Shown here piece by piece: positions 16,706-24,554 of a DNA stretch of 64,000 nucleotides (its first letter is position 1; each line of letters starts with the position of its first letter). The stretch covers positions 310,001-374,000 of the forward strand of contig CAWDUT010000004.1 in assembly GCA_963805525.1 (NCBI GenBank), read 5' to 3'. The notes under the pieces are model-generated. The model saw nothing but the letters and a program-made list of their open reading frames with translations. It did no database searches and was not told the origin of the DNA. A program made the translations under genes and the position numbers. Origin of the DNA: DASQFQ01 sp963805525. Lineage in GTDB: Bacteria > Actinomycetota > Thermoleophilia > Solirubrobacterales > Solirubrobacteraceae.

Positions 16706-16912
16706 ATGCCGAACTACGAGTACACGACGGAAGTGCTGACCCACGGCTTCCTCGGCCGCAAGGAGGAGGAGCTCGACCGCCAGGAGTTCCAGGAGCGCCT
16801 CAACGCGCTCGGCGCCGAGGGCTGGGAGTTCGAGAAGCTCCTGACCCACATGGCCCTCCACGGCGAGAAGGACGGCCACGTGCTGATCTTCAAGCGCGAG
16901 GCGGGCGCCTAG
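16706..16912 (+). CDS. DUF4177-like small protein
   Basis: 68 aa with the pattern of DUF4177 proteins: an N-terminal YEYTTEVL strand, a helix ending in LNALGAEGWEFEKLL and a last strand GHVLIFKRE. Function unknown. It follows the isochorismatase-like gene by 12 bp on the same strand. Its TAG stop overlaps the stop of the convergent ferritin gene. Confidence 0.75.
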   Translation: MPNYEYTTEVLTHGFLGRKEEELDRQEFQERLNALGAEGWEFEKLLTHMALHGEKDGHVLIFKREAGA

Positions 16913-17442
16913 ACCGCGCCGCCGGCGACGGGGGGCGCGGTCGGATCCGTGCCTTCCCCGCCGAGCTGCTCGCGCGCGAGGTACTCCTCGGCCAGCAGCG
17001 GGTTGTCGCGCGCGCGCTCGACGATGCGCAGGAGGTCGGACATCGTCGCGACCTCCTCGATCTGCTCCTTGATGAACCACTGCATGAACTGCTCTGACGA
17101 GTAGTCGCCCTGCTCGCGCGCGACGCCGGCCAGCGCGTTGATCTGCTGGGTCACGCGCTTCTCCTGCTCGAGCGCGAGCGCGACCGGGCGCACGACGTCG
17201 TCGAACTGCGACTGCGGCGCGACCACCCCGGGCACGGTGGCGTCCACGTCCTGGTCGACCAGGTACTGGACCATCATCATCGCGTGGTTGCGCTCCTCCA
17301 GCGCCTGCGCGTAGAAGAACGCGGCGAGGCGCGGGAGCGTCTCTGCGTCGTAGTGCACGGCGATCGCGATGTACTGCTGGTGGGCGGCGAACTCATGGCC
17401 GATCTGCTCGTTGAGCTTCTCGACGAAGGCGTCGGAGGGCAT
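16909..17442 (-). CDS. Ferritin (non-haem, FtnA type)
   Basis: 177 aa from ATG 17442. Four-helix-bundle ferritin: IGHEFAAHQQYIAIAVHY carries the first ferroxidase Glu (about residue 17), ALEERNHAMMM the Glu/His pair (about 49-53), ALEQEKRVTQQINAL the Glu of helix 3 and FIKEQIEEVATMSDLL the helix-4 ligands. No Met ligand pattern of haem bacterioferritin. Function: oxidation and storage of iron in the cytosol. Its promoter region holds a TTAGG/CCTAA palindrome 20 bp before the start, compatible with DtxR/IdeR-type iron control. Confidence 0.9.
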   Translation of the reverse strand: MPSDAFVEKLNEQIGHEFAAHQQYIAIAVHYDAETLPRLAAFFYAQALEERNHAMMMVQYLVDQDVDATVPGVVAPQSQFDDVVRPVALALEQEKRVTQQINALAGVAREQGDYSSEQFMQWFIKEQIEEVATMSDLLRIVERARDNPLLAEEYLAREQLGGEGTDPTAPPVAGGAV

Positions 17443-17461
17443 GGCCCGCGACCCTACTGGA

Positions 17462-17475
17462 TTAGGGTGTCCTAA
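17462..17475. promoter_or_regulatory. TTAGG-N4-CCTAA palindrome between ferritin and a divergent Cys-rich gene
   Basis: TTAGG (17462-17466) and CCTAA (17471-17475) lie 20 bp from the ferritin start and 13 bp from the start of the divergent gene. TTAGG half-sites are the core of DtxR/IdeR iron boxes, although the classical box is 19 bp with more half-sites. In IdeR systems ferritin genes are controlled through such sites, so the context fits. Confidence 0.5.
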
Positions 17476-17487
17476 GATGGCTGCGGG

Positions 17488-17664
17488 ATGAGGATGAAGC
17501 TCGTGAAGCCGCGCAAGCGGTGCTGCAAGTCGCGGCCGCGCTGCAAGCGCTGCCCGGTCGTCTGCAAGCGGCTCGAGATGCAGGGCCTCGCCGAGCGCGA
17601 GGGCAAGCACTACCTCGTCAGCCTGGACCTCAAGAAGAAGACGCTGAAGGCCGCCCGAGCCTAG
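17488..17664 (+). CDS. 58-aa Cys- and Lys-rich conserved small protein
   Basis: Too short for most gene callers. ATG 17488 gives MRMKLVKPRKRCCKSRPRCK, then RCPVVCKRLEMQGLAE and a tail ending in KKKTLKAARA. Five Cys in the pattern CC-x5-C-x2-C-x3-C within 20 residues plus strong positive charge suggest a metal site and nucleic acid contact. I recall small actinobacterial proteins with the same CCKxxPRCKRCPV core, of unknown function. It shares the TTAGG palindrome with ferritin, hinting at metal-linked expression; the winged-helix gene follows 9 bp downstream. Confidence 0.7.
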   Translation: MRMKLVKPRKRCCKSRPRCKRCPVVCKRLEMQGLAEREGKHYLVSLDLKKKTLKAARA

Positions 17665-17673
17665 GCTCGCCCC

Positions 17674-18693
17674 GTGCGGACCCTCACCCGGCCGGAGCTG
17701 ACCGCCGCCCTGGCCGTGCGCCAGGGGCTGGCCGAGCGCCTCCGCACCGCCCCCGCCGAGGCGGTCCGGCGGCTCACGCCGCTACAGGCCCAGCATCCGC
17801 CCGCGCCGTATCTGGCGCTCGCGGCGCGCGTCGAGGGCTTCGCGCGCGAGGGGCTCGAGGCCGCCATCACCGACGGCGCGGTGGTCAAGGCCACCATCAA
17901 CCGCCTCACGCTGCACCTGGCGGCGGCCGCCGACTACCCCGCCTACGCGCAGCTGACGCGCCAGGCGCGCATGCGGACGTGGCGCAAGCAGTTCGCCCAC
18001 CTCGACGAGGAGAAGGTCACGGCCGAGCTGCGCGCCTGGTTCCGGGAGCCGCACAGCAACGCCGAGGTGCGCGAGCACGTCGGCGCCTACGAGGGCGTCG
18101 CCGCGGAGCCGTGGGCGCCGGTGATCTTCGCGCGCACGCTGCTGCCGCTGGTCCAGCTCCCACCCGCCGGGCACTGGGACGACAGCCGACGTGCCGCGTT
18201 CGTAACCGACCCGCGCCCGCTGCCCGACCCCGCCGACGCCGCGACGCTCGTGCTCGAGCGGTACCTCGCCGCCTTCGGCCCCGCGAGCCGGCGCGACGCC
18301 GCCGCCTGGGCCGGCGTCGCCCAGCGCGACTTCGCGGCCGCGTGGGAGCGGCTGGAGACCATCGAGTACGGCGACGGCCTGCGCGACCTGCCGGGCGCGC
18401 CGCTGCCGCCCGCCGACACACCCCTGCCCCCGCGCCTCCTCGGCCACTGGGATCAGGCGCTGCTCGCCTACGCCGACCGCGAGCGGATCATCCCGCCGGA
18501 GCTGCACCCGCTGGCGGCGACCGTCAGCGGCGAGCCGACGTTCACGGTCGACGGCCGCGTCGCCGGCACCTGGAACGTCCGCGACGGCGTGCTCGCGCTC
18601 GCGCCGCTGGTCGAGCTCTCGCGCGCGCACCAGGCCGCGCTGAAGGAGGAGGCGCGGCGGACCGCGCGGTTCTGCGGCGCGAAAGGCCCGTAG
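17674..18693 (+). CDS. Winged-helix DNA-binding domain protein (AlkZ/YcaQ-like superfamily, HTH_42)
   Basis: 339 aa from GTG 17674. Matches the layout of the actinobacterial winged-helix DNA-binding domain proteins: RLTPLQAQHPPAPYLALAAR near residues 33-52, VVKATINRLTLHLAAAADY near 70-88, a central RDAAAWAG segment and C-terminal LLGHWDQALLAYADRERIIP with GEPTFTVDGRVAGTWN. The relatives AlkZ and YcaQ are DNA glycosylases acting on interstrand crosslinks; their catalytic QxQ/QxD appears here as LQAQH, so a glycosylase role is possible but unproven. Confidence 0.8.
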   Translation: MRTLTRPELTAALAVRQGLAERLRTAPAEAVRRLTPLQAQHPPAPYLALAARVEGFAREGLEAAITDGAVVKATINRLTLHLAAAADYPAYAQLTRQARMRTWRKQFAHLDEEKVTAELRAWFREPHSNAEVREHVGAYEGVAAEPWAPVIFARTLLPLVQLPPAGHWDDSRRAAFVTDPRPLPDPADAATLVLERYLAAFGPASRRDAAAWAGVAQRDFAAAWERLETIEYGDGLRDLPGAPLPPADTPLPPRLLGHWDQALLAYADRERIIPPELHPLAATVSGEPTFTVDGRVAGTWNVRDGVLALAPLVELSRAHQAALKEEARRTARFCGAKGP

Positions 18694-18698
18694 AACGG

Positions 18699-18723
18699 AA
18701 AAAAGCCGCCCCGAAGGCGGCTT
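18699..18723 (-). terminator. Intrinsic terminator pointing left (also the 3' boundary of the winged-helix gene)
   Basis: GCCGCC (18705-18710), loop CCGAA, GGCGGC (18716-18721), extended by AA/TT. On the minus strand it is followed by six T (the A-run at 18699-18704), a textbook intrinsic terminator; on the plus strand the T-run is poor. No minus-strand gene ends here, only the orphan promoter next to it. Confidence 0.7.
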
Positions 18724-18732
18724 GTACTTCCT

Positions 18733-18760
18733 CTATCGGCACCTCGCCCGCAGAACTTGA
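18733..18760 (-). promoter_or_regulatory. Orphan sigma28/WhiG-like promoter on the minus strand
   Basis: Minus-strand TCAA (18757-18760, in TCAAGTTC) and GCCGATAG (18733-18740) are 16 bp apart. The consensus of FliA/SigD/WhiG promoters is TAAA-N15-GCCGATAA. Transcription from about 18726 would meet the terminator at 18699-18723 within some 28 nt, so no gene is served. Confidence 0.45.
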
Positions 18761-18820
18761 GCCCACTTTGCAGAGTTGGCGCGTTGCCGCTCATCGGCGA
18801 CTGATCGATACGGTGCCGGG

Positions 18821-19873
18821 ATGAGCCTGTGGCCGAAACTCGCCGACCTGCCCCTCGTCGTCGAGGGCTACGAGCTCGACACGCTGAGTGCGGAGATGGC
18901 GAACGGCCAGACCCGCACGACGATCCAGGTCCACATCCGCGGCGGCGGCCACGAGGGGCTCGGCGAGGACGTCGGCGTGATGCCCGACGACGAGGATCCG
19001 GTCGCGAAGGTCCCCGCCCTGTCGCTCGCGGGCGAATGGACGTTCGAATCGTTCTGCGACCACCTCGGGACCGTCGAGCAGTGGCAGGAGCCGCCGGAGT
19101 GGGAGCTCTTCCGCCTGTGGCGCAACTGGTCGTTCGAGTCCGCGGCGCTCGACCTCGCGCTGCGCCAGGCCGGCCGCCCACTGCACGAGGTGCTGGAGCG
19201 CGAGTCGCGCCCGCTGCGCTTCGTCAACTCGCTCGGCCTCGGCGATCCGCCCTCGTCCGACACGATCCACCGCCGCCTCTCCCGCTACCCCGACGTCCAC
19301 TTCAAGCTCGACGCCGCCGCGGCCTGGGATCTCGCCCTCTGCCAGGACCTCGCCGCCACCAACGCGGTCGAGGTCGTCGACTTCAAGGGCCAGTACCACC
19401 AGGAGGTCGAGGACGAGGAGGCGCTCGCCGCCATGTACCGGCACGTGGTCGCGACGTTCCCTCGCGCGGTCCTCGAGGACCCGCACGACCTGCCCGCCGC
19501 CCAGGAGGCGATCGCGCCGCACGCCGACCGCGTCTCCTACGACGCGCTGATCACGCAGGCCGGCGACCTCGACACGACGCCCGTCAAGCCGATCAAGGTC
19601 GTCAACATCAAGCCCTGCCGCACCGGCAGCCTGCGCCGGCTGCTCGACCTCTACGCGCGCTGCGAGGCCGACGACCTCCTCATGTACAGCGGCGGGATGG
19701 GCGAGCTGGGCGTCGCGCGCGGCCAGATCCAGCTGCTCGCGTCGATCTTCCACCCGGACGGGCCGAACGACTGCGCGCCGAGCGCGTTCAACGGGCCCGA
19801 TCCGCCGGAGGGGCTGCCGACGAGCCCGCTGCCTCCGGCACCGGAGGCAACGGGCTTCCGCCGGGCGTCCTAG
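18821..19873 (+). CDS. Enolase-superfamily (MR/MLE-like) protein
   Basis: 350 aa from ATG 18821 (MSLWPKLADLPLVVEGYELD). The barrel half shows the superfamily's ordered acidic/lysine motifs: FKLDAA (about 155), VVDFKGQYH (Asp near 178), AVLEDPHD (Glu near 213), RVSYDALI (Asp near 235) and VVNIKPCRTG (Lys near 262). The KxK motif of muconate/mandelate enzymes is not clear, so it fits the o-succinylbenzoate-synthase or dipeptide-epimerase neighbourhood only loosely. Substrate unknown. Alone in its transcription unit; upstream lies the orphan promoter/terminator pair. Confidence 0.75.
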   Translation: MSLWPKLADLPLVVEGYELDTLSAEMANGQTRTTIQVHIRGGGHEGLGEDVGVMPDDEDPVAKVPALSLAGEWTFESFCDHLGTVEQWQEPPEWELFRLWRNWSFESAALDLALRQAGRPLHEVLERESRPLRFVNSLGLGDPPSSDTIHRRLSRYPDVHFKLDAAAAWDLALCQDLAATNAVEVVDFKGQYHQEVEDEEALAAMYRHVVATFPRAVLEDPHDLPAAQEAIAPHADRVSYDALITQAGDLDTTPVKPIKVVNIKPCRTGSLRRLLDLYARCEADDLLMYSGGMGELGVARGQIQLLASIFHPDGPNDCAPSAFNGPDPPEGLPTSPLPPAPEATGFRRAS

Positions 19874-19880
19874 CCCCTCG

Positions 19881-19900
19881 CTAGGCAGCAAGCTGCCTGG
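19881..19900. terminator. Hairpin between convergent genes
   Basis: CTAGGCAGC and GCTGCCTGG pair through nine positions (one G-U) around a two-base loop, in the 35 bp between the enolase-like stop and the pyrophosphatase stop. Bidirectional terminator by position; no T-run on either side. Confidence 0.5.
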
Positions 19901-19908
19901 CTTGGCGT

Positions 19909-21978
19909 CTAAGCGATCAGCGGGATGATCAGGAGCGCCACGATGTTGGCGACCTTGATCATCGGGTTGATGGCGGGGCCCGCCGTGTCCTTGAACGGGT
20001 CGCCGACGGTGTCGCCGGTGACCGAGGCCGCGTGAGCCTCGGAGCCCTTGCCGCCGTACGCGCCATCCTCGATCAGCTTCTTCGCGTTGTCCCACGCGCC
20101 GCCGCCGGCGGTCATGAGGATCGCGAAGAACAGGCCGACGACGATCACGCCGATCAGCAGGCCGCCGAGCGCCTTGACGGACAGCAGGCCGACGATCAGC
20201 GTCACGAAGATCGGGATCAGCGACGGCAGGATCATCTCCCGCTGCGCCGCCTTCGTCACGATGTCGACGCACTGCCGGTAGTCGGGCTTCTCGGTGCCCT
20301 CCATGATCCCCGGCTTCTCGCGGAACTGGCGGCGCACCTCCTCGACGACCGCGCCGCCGGCGCGGCCGACCGCCTCCATCGAGAGCGAGGCGAACAGGCA
20401 CACCATGAGGCCGCCGACCAGCAGGCCGATCAGCACGTCCGGGTCGTTGATGAGGAACGCGATCGGGCTCTTGTGGTCCTTCGCGAGCTCGGCATTGAGC
20501 TCGATCTGGAACGCCGCGAAGAGCACCAGGGCCGCGAGCGCGGCCGAGCCGATCGCGTAGCCCTTGGTGACCGCCTTCGTCGTGTTGCCGACCGCGTCGA
20601 GCGGATCGGTGACGTTGCGGACGTCCTCGGGCATGTCTGCCATCTCGGCGATGCCGCCGGCGTTGTCGGTGATCGGGCCGAACGCGTCGAGCGCGACGAT
20701 CACGCCGGTCAGCGACAGCTGCGCCATCACCGCGACGGCGATGCCGTAGATGCCGGCCAGCTGGTAGCCGGCGTCGATGCCGAGCACGATCACCAGCGCG
20801 GGCAGCGCGGTGGCCTGGAGGCCGGACGCGAGGCCCTGGATGATGTTCGTGGCGTGGCCGGTCTCGGACGCCTTGGCCGTCTTCTTGACCGGGCCGAAGC
20901 GGGTCGACGTGTAGTAGTCGGTGATCACGAACAGCAGGGCCGTGATCGCGAGCCCGATCAGCGCGCAGAGGTAGAGGTCGCCGACGCTGGGAGCCGCACG
21001 GCCGCCGATGCGCGTCAGGTTGTCCATCATCGCCGAGGTGATCGGGTAGAAGGCGATCGCCGCGATGAGGCCGGCGACGAACATGCCCTGGTAGAGCGCG
21101 CGCTCGACGTTGCCGGTCTTCGACTTGACCGCGAAGGTCCCGATGATCGAGGCGATGATCGAGACGCCGCCCAGGACGAGCGGGTAGAGCGCGACCTGGG
21201 TCTGGTTCTCGGGCGCGAAGGTGAGGATGCCGAGCAGCATCACGGCCACCGCGGTCACCGCGTAGGTCTCGAACAGGTCGGCCGCCATGCCGGCGCAGTC
21301 GCCGACGTTGTCGCCCACGTTGTCGGCGATCACGGCCGGGTTGCGCGGGTCGTCCTCGGGGATGCCGGCCTCGATCTTGCCGACGATGTCCGCGCCGACG
21401 TCAGCGCCCTTGGTGAAGATGCCGCCGCCGAGTCGGGCGAAGACGGAGATCAGCGAGCCGCCGAAGCCGAGGCCGATGAGCGCGTCGACGGAGTCCTTGG
21501 TGCTGACGCCGAAGATGAAGGTCAGGGCGCCGAAGTAGCCGGCCACGCCGGCCAGCGCCAGGCCGACCACGAGCATGCCGGTGACGGCGCCGCCGCGGAA
21601 CGCGACGTCGAGCGCCGGGCCGATGCCGCCGCGCGCCGCCTCGGCGACGCGGGCGTTGGCCCGCACGGAGACGTTCATGCCGATGAAGCCGGCGGAGGCC
21701 GAGGCCAGGCCGCCGATCGCGAAGCCGATCGCGACCTCGATGTTCTGGAGCGGGATCAGCGCCACGAACAGGACAACACCGACGATCCCGATCACCGTGT
21801 ACTGGCGCTTCAGATAAGCCGAGGCGCCCTCCTGGATGGCGAGGGACAGGCCGCGCATGGTCTCGTTGCCGGGAGACAGCGCGAGCAGGGCGCGGCTGGT
21901 CACGGCGCCGTAGACGACCGCGGCGGCGGCGCAGATCAGCGCGACGACGACCCCGTGGTCGGTCAGGAAGTTGGACAA
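19909..21978 (-). CDS. hppA: Membrane-bound K+-independent H+-translocating pyrophosphatase
   Basis: 689 aa, about 16 membrane helices, the usual size. The substrate site DVGADIVGKIEAGIPEDDPR and the DNVGDNVGDCAGMAADLFE motif are intact. The subtype signature is GNTTKAVTKG with Lys near residue 468; K+-dependent enzymes have Ala there, so this is the K+-independent, proton-pumping type. It couples PPi hydrolysis to proton export across the membrane and recycles PPi from biosynthesis. Start is TTG 21978 (MSNFLTDHG), with GAGAGG upstream. A terminator-like hairpin lies in its leader at 22001-22036, ending the preceding operon. Confidence 0.96.
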   Translation of the reverse strand: MSNFLTDHGVVVALICAAAAVVYGAVTSRALLALSPGNETMRGLSLAIQEGASAYLKRQYTVIGIVGVVLFVALIPLQNIEVAIGFAIGGLASASAGFIGMNVSVRANARVAEAARGGIGPALDVAFRGGAVTGMLVVGLALAGVAGYFGALTFIFGVSTKDSVDALIGLGFGGSLISVFARLGGGIFTKGADVGADIVGKIEAGIPEDDPRNPAVIADNVGDNVGDCAGMAADLFETYAVTAVAVMLLGILTFAPENQTQVALYPLVLGGVSIIASIIGTFAVKSKTGNVERALYQGMFVAGLIAAIAFYPITSAMMDNLTRIGGRAAPSVGDLYLCALIGLAITALLFVITDYYTSTRFGPVKKTAKASETGHATNIIQGLASGLQATALPALVIVLGIDAGYQLAGIYGIAVAVMAQLSLTGVIVALDAFGPITDNAGGIAEMADMPEDVRNVTDPLDAVGNTTKAVTKGYAIGSAALAALVLFAAFQIELNAELAKDHKSPIAFLINDPDVLIGLLVGGLMVCLFASLSMEAVGRAGGAVVEEVRRQFREKPGIMEGTEKPDYRQCVDIVTKAAQREMILPSLIPIFVTLIVGLLSVKALGGLLIGVIVVGLFFAILMTAGGGAWDNAKKLIEDGAYGGKGSEAHAASVTGDTVGDPFKDTAGPAINPMIKVANIVALLIIPLIA

Positions 21979-22000
21979 GAGGAACCTCTCTGGGTCAGGT

Positions 22001-22036
22001 CAAAGCGAAAGGCGGCGGCCAGACCTGGCCGCCGCC
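22001..22036 (-). terminator. Strong intrinsic terminator of the tsa-rex operon
   Basis: On the minus strand GGCGGCGGCCA (22026-22036 complement) and TGGCCGCCGCC (22011-22021 complement) form an 11-bp perfect stem with a four-base loop, followed by TTTCGCTTTG. It lies 40 bp after the DUF1844 stop and 23 bp before the hppA start, so it either insulates hppA or attenuates read-through into it. Confidence 0.75.
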
Positions 22037-22075
22037 GGAAGTCGCGCAGTCTACCGCGAGGTTCGGCGCAACGAC

Positions 22076-22486
22076 CTACTGCCCCGGAACCCAGAGCCTG
22101 CCTGAGCTCTGGGCGGGGCCCGTGCCGCCGGGCTCGGGCTGGGCCGGCTCGGCCGCGGGCGCCTGGCCGCCCGAGCGCTGCGCGTAGAACATCTGCAGTC
22201 GCGAGAGCGCGTCCTTGACGGGGCCGAGCTGCTTGCCGTGGCGCGCCTCGACGAGCGGGAGCAGCGCCCGCGCGGCGTCGATCGCCTGCTTGACCTGCTC
22301 GAGGTCGGGCTCGGGCGGGGTCTCGCCCTCGGCGGGCGGCGCGCTGGCCAGCCCGGCCTTACGGGCGCCGACGTTGAGCAGCGTGACGATCGTCTGCAGC
22401 AGCACGTCGTCGACCGTGATCTTCTGCATCTCGGCCTCGATGGCGCGCAGCTCTTCCTCGCTGAACTGGGGTTCCTGGGTGCTCAT
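22076..22486 (-). CDS. DUF1844-like protein
   Basis: 136 aa. The part EIEAEMQKITVDDVLLQTIVTLLNVG and the LEQVKQAIDAARALLPLVEA helix follow the DUF1844 pattern (helical, usually next to translation or cell-envelope genes); the C-terminal 40 residues are a Pro/Ala/Gln tail. Function unknown. It directly follows the GCS2-like gene with no spacer and is the last gene before the terminator. Confidence 0.75.
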   Translation of the reverse strand: MSTQEPQFSEEELRAIEAEMQKITVDDVLLQTIVTLLNVGARKAGLASAPPAEGETPPEPDLEQVKQAIDAARALLPLVEARHGKQLGPVKDALSRLQMFYAQRSGGQAPAAEPAQPEPGGTGPAQSSGRLWVPGQ

Positions 22487-23608
22487 CTAGACGGTCTCCT
22501 CCTGGTACGTCCCCTGTGTCTCCTTGACGGCGTGCGCGTACACCTCGGCAGGCGTCGCGCCGGCGTCGATCATCCGGCGCTGGCGCTGGGCGCCGTTCAA
22601 CTCCGGCAGCGGCGCGTCGACGCCGGTCCACGCCTTGAGGCGGTCGAGCGCCTCCGCGGCGGGGAACTCCTCGATCGTCGGCGCCTCGAGGTCGAGCAGG
22701 CGGCCGTCGAGGCCGTAGCGCAGCGCGCGCCACATGTTCTCCTCGATCAGGCGGCCGGGCAGGTCGGGCGGGGCCTCACCCGCGTCGATCTCCGCCGCCG
22801 CGCGGTTGACGCAGCCGACGATCAGCTGGGCGAGCGCGTCGGCCTCCGGCCCGGTGGTCTGGGCGTCGCAGACGCGGACCTCGACGGTGCCGAAGCTGTG
22901 GTGCGGCCGTACCGACCACCACAGCTGGGTGAACTCGATGATCGAGTTGGTGCGCACCAGCAGGTCGACGTAGTCGCCCCACGCCTGCCAGCTCCCGAAC
23001 ACGTCCGGGACGCCGCAGCGCGGGAACGACTTGGTGAAGATCTGCGTGCGGGCGGAGTGCAGGCCGGAGTCGATGCGGTCGACGTAGGGCGAGTTGGCGC
23101 TGATCGCGAGCAGCAGCGGGAGCACCGGGCGCAGGCGATCGCAGACCTGGACGGCGCGATCGGCGCCGCGGACGCCGACGTGGACGTGGAGGCTGAACGT
23201 GTTGTTGCGCCATGCCACGTACTTCAGTCCCTCCTCGACCCGGTGGTAGTGGGGCGTGTCGATGATGTGCTGCTCTTGATAGTCCGACAGCGGGTGGGTT
23301 CCAGTGGCGCCGAGCAGGACGTCGTGCTGCGCGGCGAGGGCGAAGAGGCGGCGGCGGGCCTCATGCTGGCGGCGGCGGGCGTCCTCGAAGTCCTCCCCGC
23401 GGCCGGAGCGGATCTCGATCTCGGACGAGATCAGCTCGCCCGCGATCGCGTCCTGCAGGATCGGGTCCTCGAGGCCGGCGTCGCGCAGGCGCTCGAACGC
23501 GGGCGTGAGGCGCAGCGTCTGGTCCAGGAGGGCGAACTCCTCCTCGATGCCGACGCTGCCGTCCGTCGAGGCGTCGAAGAGGTCGCGCGCGGCGGCGACG
23601 TCGATCAT
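22487..23608 (-). CDS. GCS2-type carboxylate-amine ligase (YbdK-like)
   Basis: 373 aa. Contains the glutamate-cysteine-ligase-2 fold: VGIEEEFALLD near residues 19-29 (Mg/ATP-binding acidic cluster), ISSEIEIRSGRG near 60, THPLSDYQEQHIIDTPHYH near 105-122, FSLHVHVGVR near 138 and SFGTVEVRVCDAQTT near 240. YbdK-type enzymes form gamma-glutamyl or similar amide bonds with ATP; several actinobacterial homologues are annotated as putative glutamate-cysteine ligases, but no mycothiol or glutathione gene adjoins. It is 7 bp downstream of rex, so a redox-thiol role is a reasonable guess. Confidence 0.85.
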   Translation of the reverse strand: MIDVAAARDLFDASTDGSVGIEEEFALLDQTLRLTPAFERLRDAGLEDPILQDAIAGELISSEIEIRSGRGEDFEDARRRQHEARRRLFALAAQHDVLLGATGTHPLSDYQEQHIIDTPHYHRVEEGLKYVAWRNNTFSLHVHVGVRGADRAVQVCDRLRPVLPLLLAISANSPYVDRIDSGLHSARTQIFTKSFPRCGVPDVFGSWQAWGDYVDLLVRTNSIIEFTQLWWSVRPHHSFGTVEVRVCDAQTTGPEADALAQLIVGCVNRAAAEIDAGEAPPDLPGRLIEENMWRALRYGLDGRLLDLEAPTIEEFPAAEALDRLKAWTGVDAPLPELNGAQRQRRMIDAGATPAEVYAHAVKETQGTYQEETV

Positions 23609-23615
23609 GGGGCGC

Positions 23616-24299
23616 TTACGTTAGGTAGAAGTACAGCGCGTAGAGGAGGTCGACGGCAGGGCTCGAGGTGTGGACCGTCACCTCCGGCGGGACTTGGAGC
23701 AGGGCCTCGGAGTAGTTGAAGATGATCTTCACCCCGGCGTCGACGAGCTGGTCGGCGAGCGGCTGCGCGGCGGCCGTCGGGACGGCGAGGACGCCGACGA
23801 CGATGTCCTCCTCCTCGACGATCTGCTTGAGGTCGTCGGGGTGGCGGACCGACGTGTTGCCGACCTTCTCGCCGATCTTCTCCGTCGCGGGGTCGAAGAT
23901 CGCGACGACGCGGAAGCCGTGGTCGGCGAAGATGTCCGACGAGGCAATCGCCTTGCCGAGGTGGCCGGCGCCGAACAGCGCGATGTTGTGCTGCCCCGAG
24001 GTCCGCAGGATCTTGCGGATCTGCGAGACGAGCGAGTCGACGTTGTAGCCCACGCCGCGCTTGCCGAACTTGCCGAAGCCGGAGAGGTCGCGGCGGATCT
24101 GCGTCGAGTTGACGTGCGTGTACTCGCTGAGCTCCTGGCTGGAGATCGTCTCCTTGCCCATCTTGCGGGCCTGGGTGAGGACCTGGAGGTAGCGGGAGAG
24201 ACGGGCGGCAACGCCCAGCGAAAGGCGGTCGGCCAGCGGCCCATCCGCCCCGTCGCCTTGCGTCCCGCCGGACCTGGTCGCGACGTCGCCGAAGCTCAT
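23616..24299 (-). CDS. rex: Redox-sensing transcriptional repressor Rex
   Basis: 227 aa. Winged helix about residues 25-90 (RLSRYLQVLTQARKMGKETI, then STQIRRDLSGFGKFGKRGVG, the conserved Rex recognition region) and a Rossmann domain with FGAGHLGKAIA near 110-120, ending in a swapped C-terminal helix (DLLYALYFYL). Rex senses the NADH/NAD+ ratio and represses respiratory and fermentative genes. It has no obvious own promoter within the 12-bp gap, so expression follows the tsa operon. No clear Rex operator (TTGTGAANNNNTTCACAA-like) was seen nearby. Confidence 0.95.
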   Translation of the reverse strand: MSFGDVATRSGGTQGDGADGPLADRLSLGVAARLSRYLQVLTQARKMGKETISSQELSEYTHVNSTQIRRDLSGFGKFGKRGVGYNVDSLVSQIRKILRTSGQHNIALFGAGHLGKAIASSDIFADHGFRVVAIFDPATEKIGEKVGNTSVRHPDDLKQIVEEEDIVVGVLAVPTAAAQPLADQLVDAGVKIIFNYSEALLQVPPEVTVHTSSPAVDLLYALYFYLT

Positions 24300-24311
24300 G
24301 CGCGGTCCACT

Positions 24312-24554
24312 CTAACCGTCGCTGTTGAGCCGCGCGGTGAGCGTCGGCTCGTCCAGGAAATAGTCCGAGACGTGCTCGCCGTCGAGGCAGATGACGGGGA
24401 TCCGCTCGAGGTAGGCGGCGTGCAGCGCGTCGTCGGTTTCGATGTCCACCTCGTGGATCTCGAACTCGTGCTGCGTCCTGAGCTCTTGCAGCGCCGCGCG
24501 GGCGTCGTCGCAGAGATGACAGCCGGGGCGCGTGTAGAGGGTGACGGTCTTCAT
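24312..24554 (-). CDS. Glutaredoxin-like protein (DUF836 type)
   Basis: 80 aa. VTLYTRPGCHLCDDARAAL holds the CxxC (CHLC, Cys 12 and 15), with a thioredoxin-fold cis-Pro segment RIPVICLDG near 51-59. Proteins of this type are frequent next to rex in actinobacteria. Likely a small dithiol reductant; substrate unknown. Its start overlaps the upstream gene by 4 bp (ATGA). Confidence 0.85.
   Translation of the reverse strand: MKTVTLYTRPGCHLCDDARAALQELRTQHEFEIHEVDIETDDALHAAYLERIPVICLDGEHVSDYFLDEPTLTARLNSDG

Noticed and set aside
20032..22218. 728-codon plus-strand frame opposite hppA
   Set aside because: Antisense shadow rich in Arg/Asp/Gly/His; the minus strand encodes a complete pyrophosphatase.
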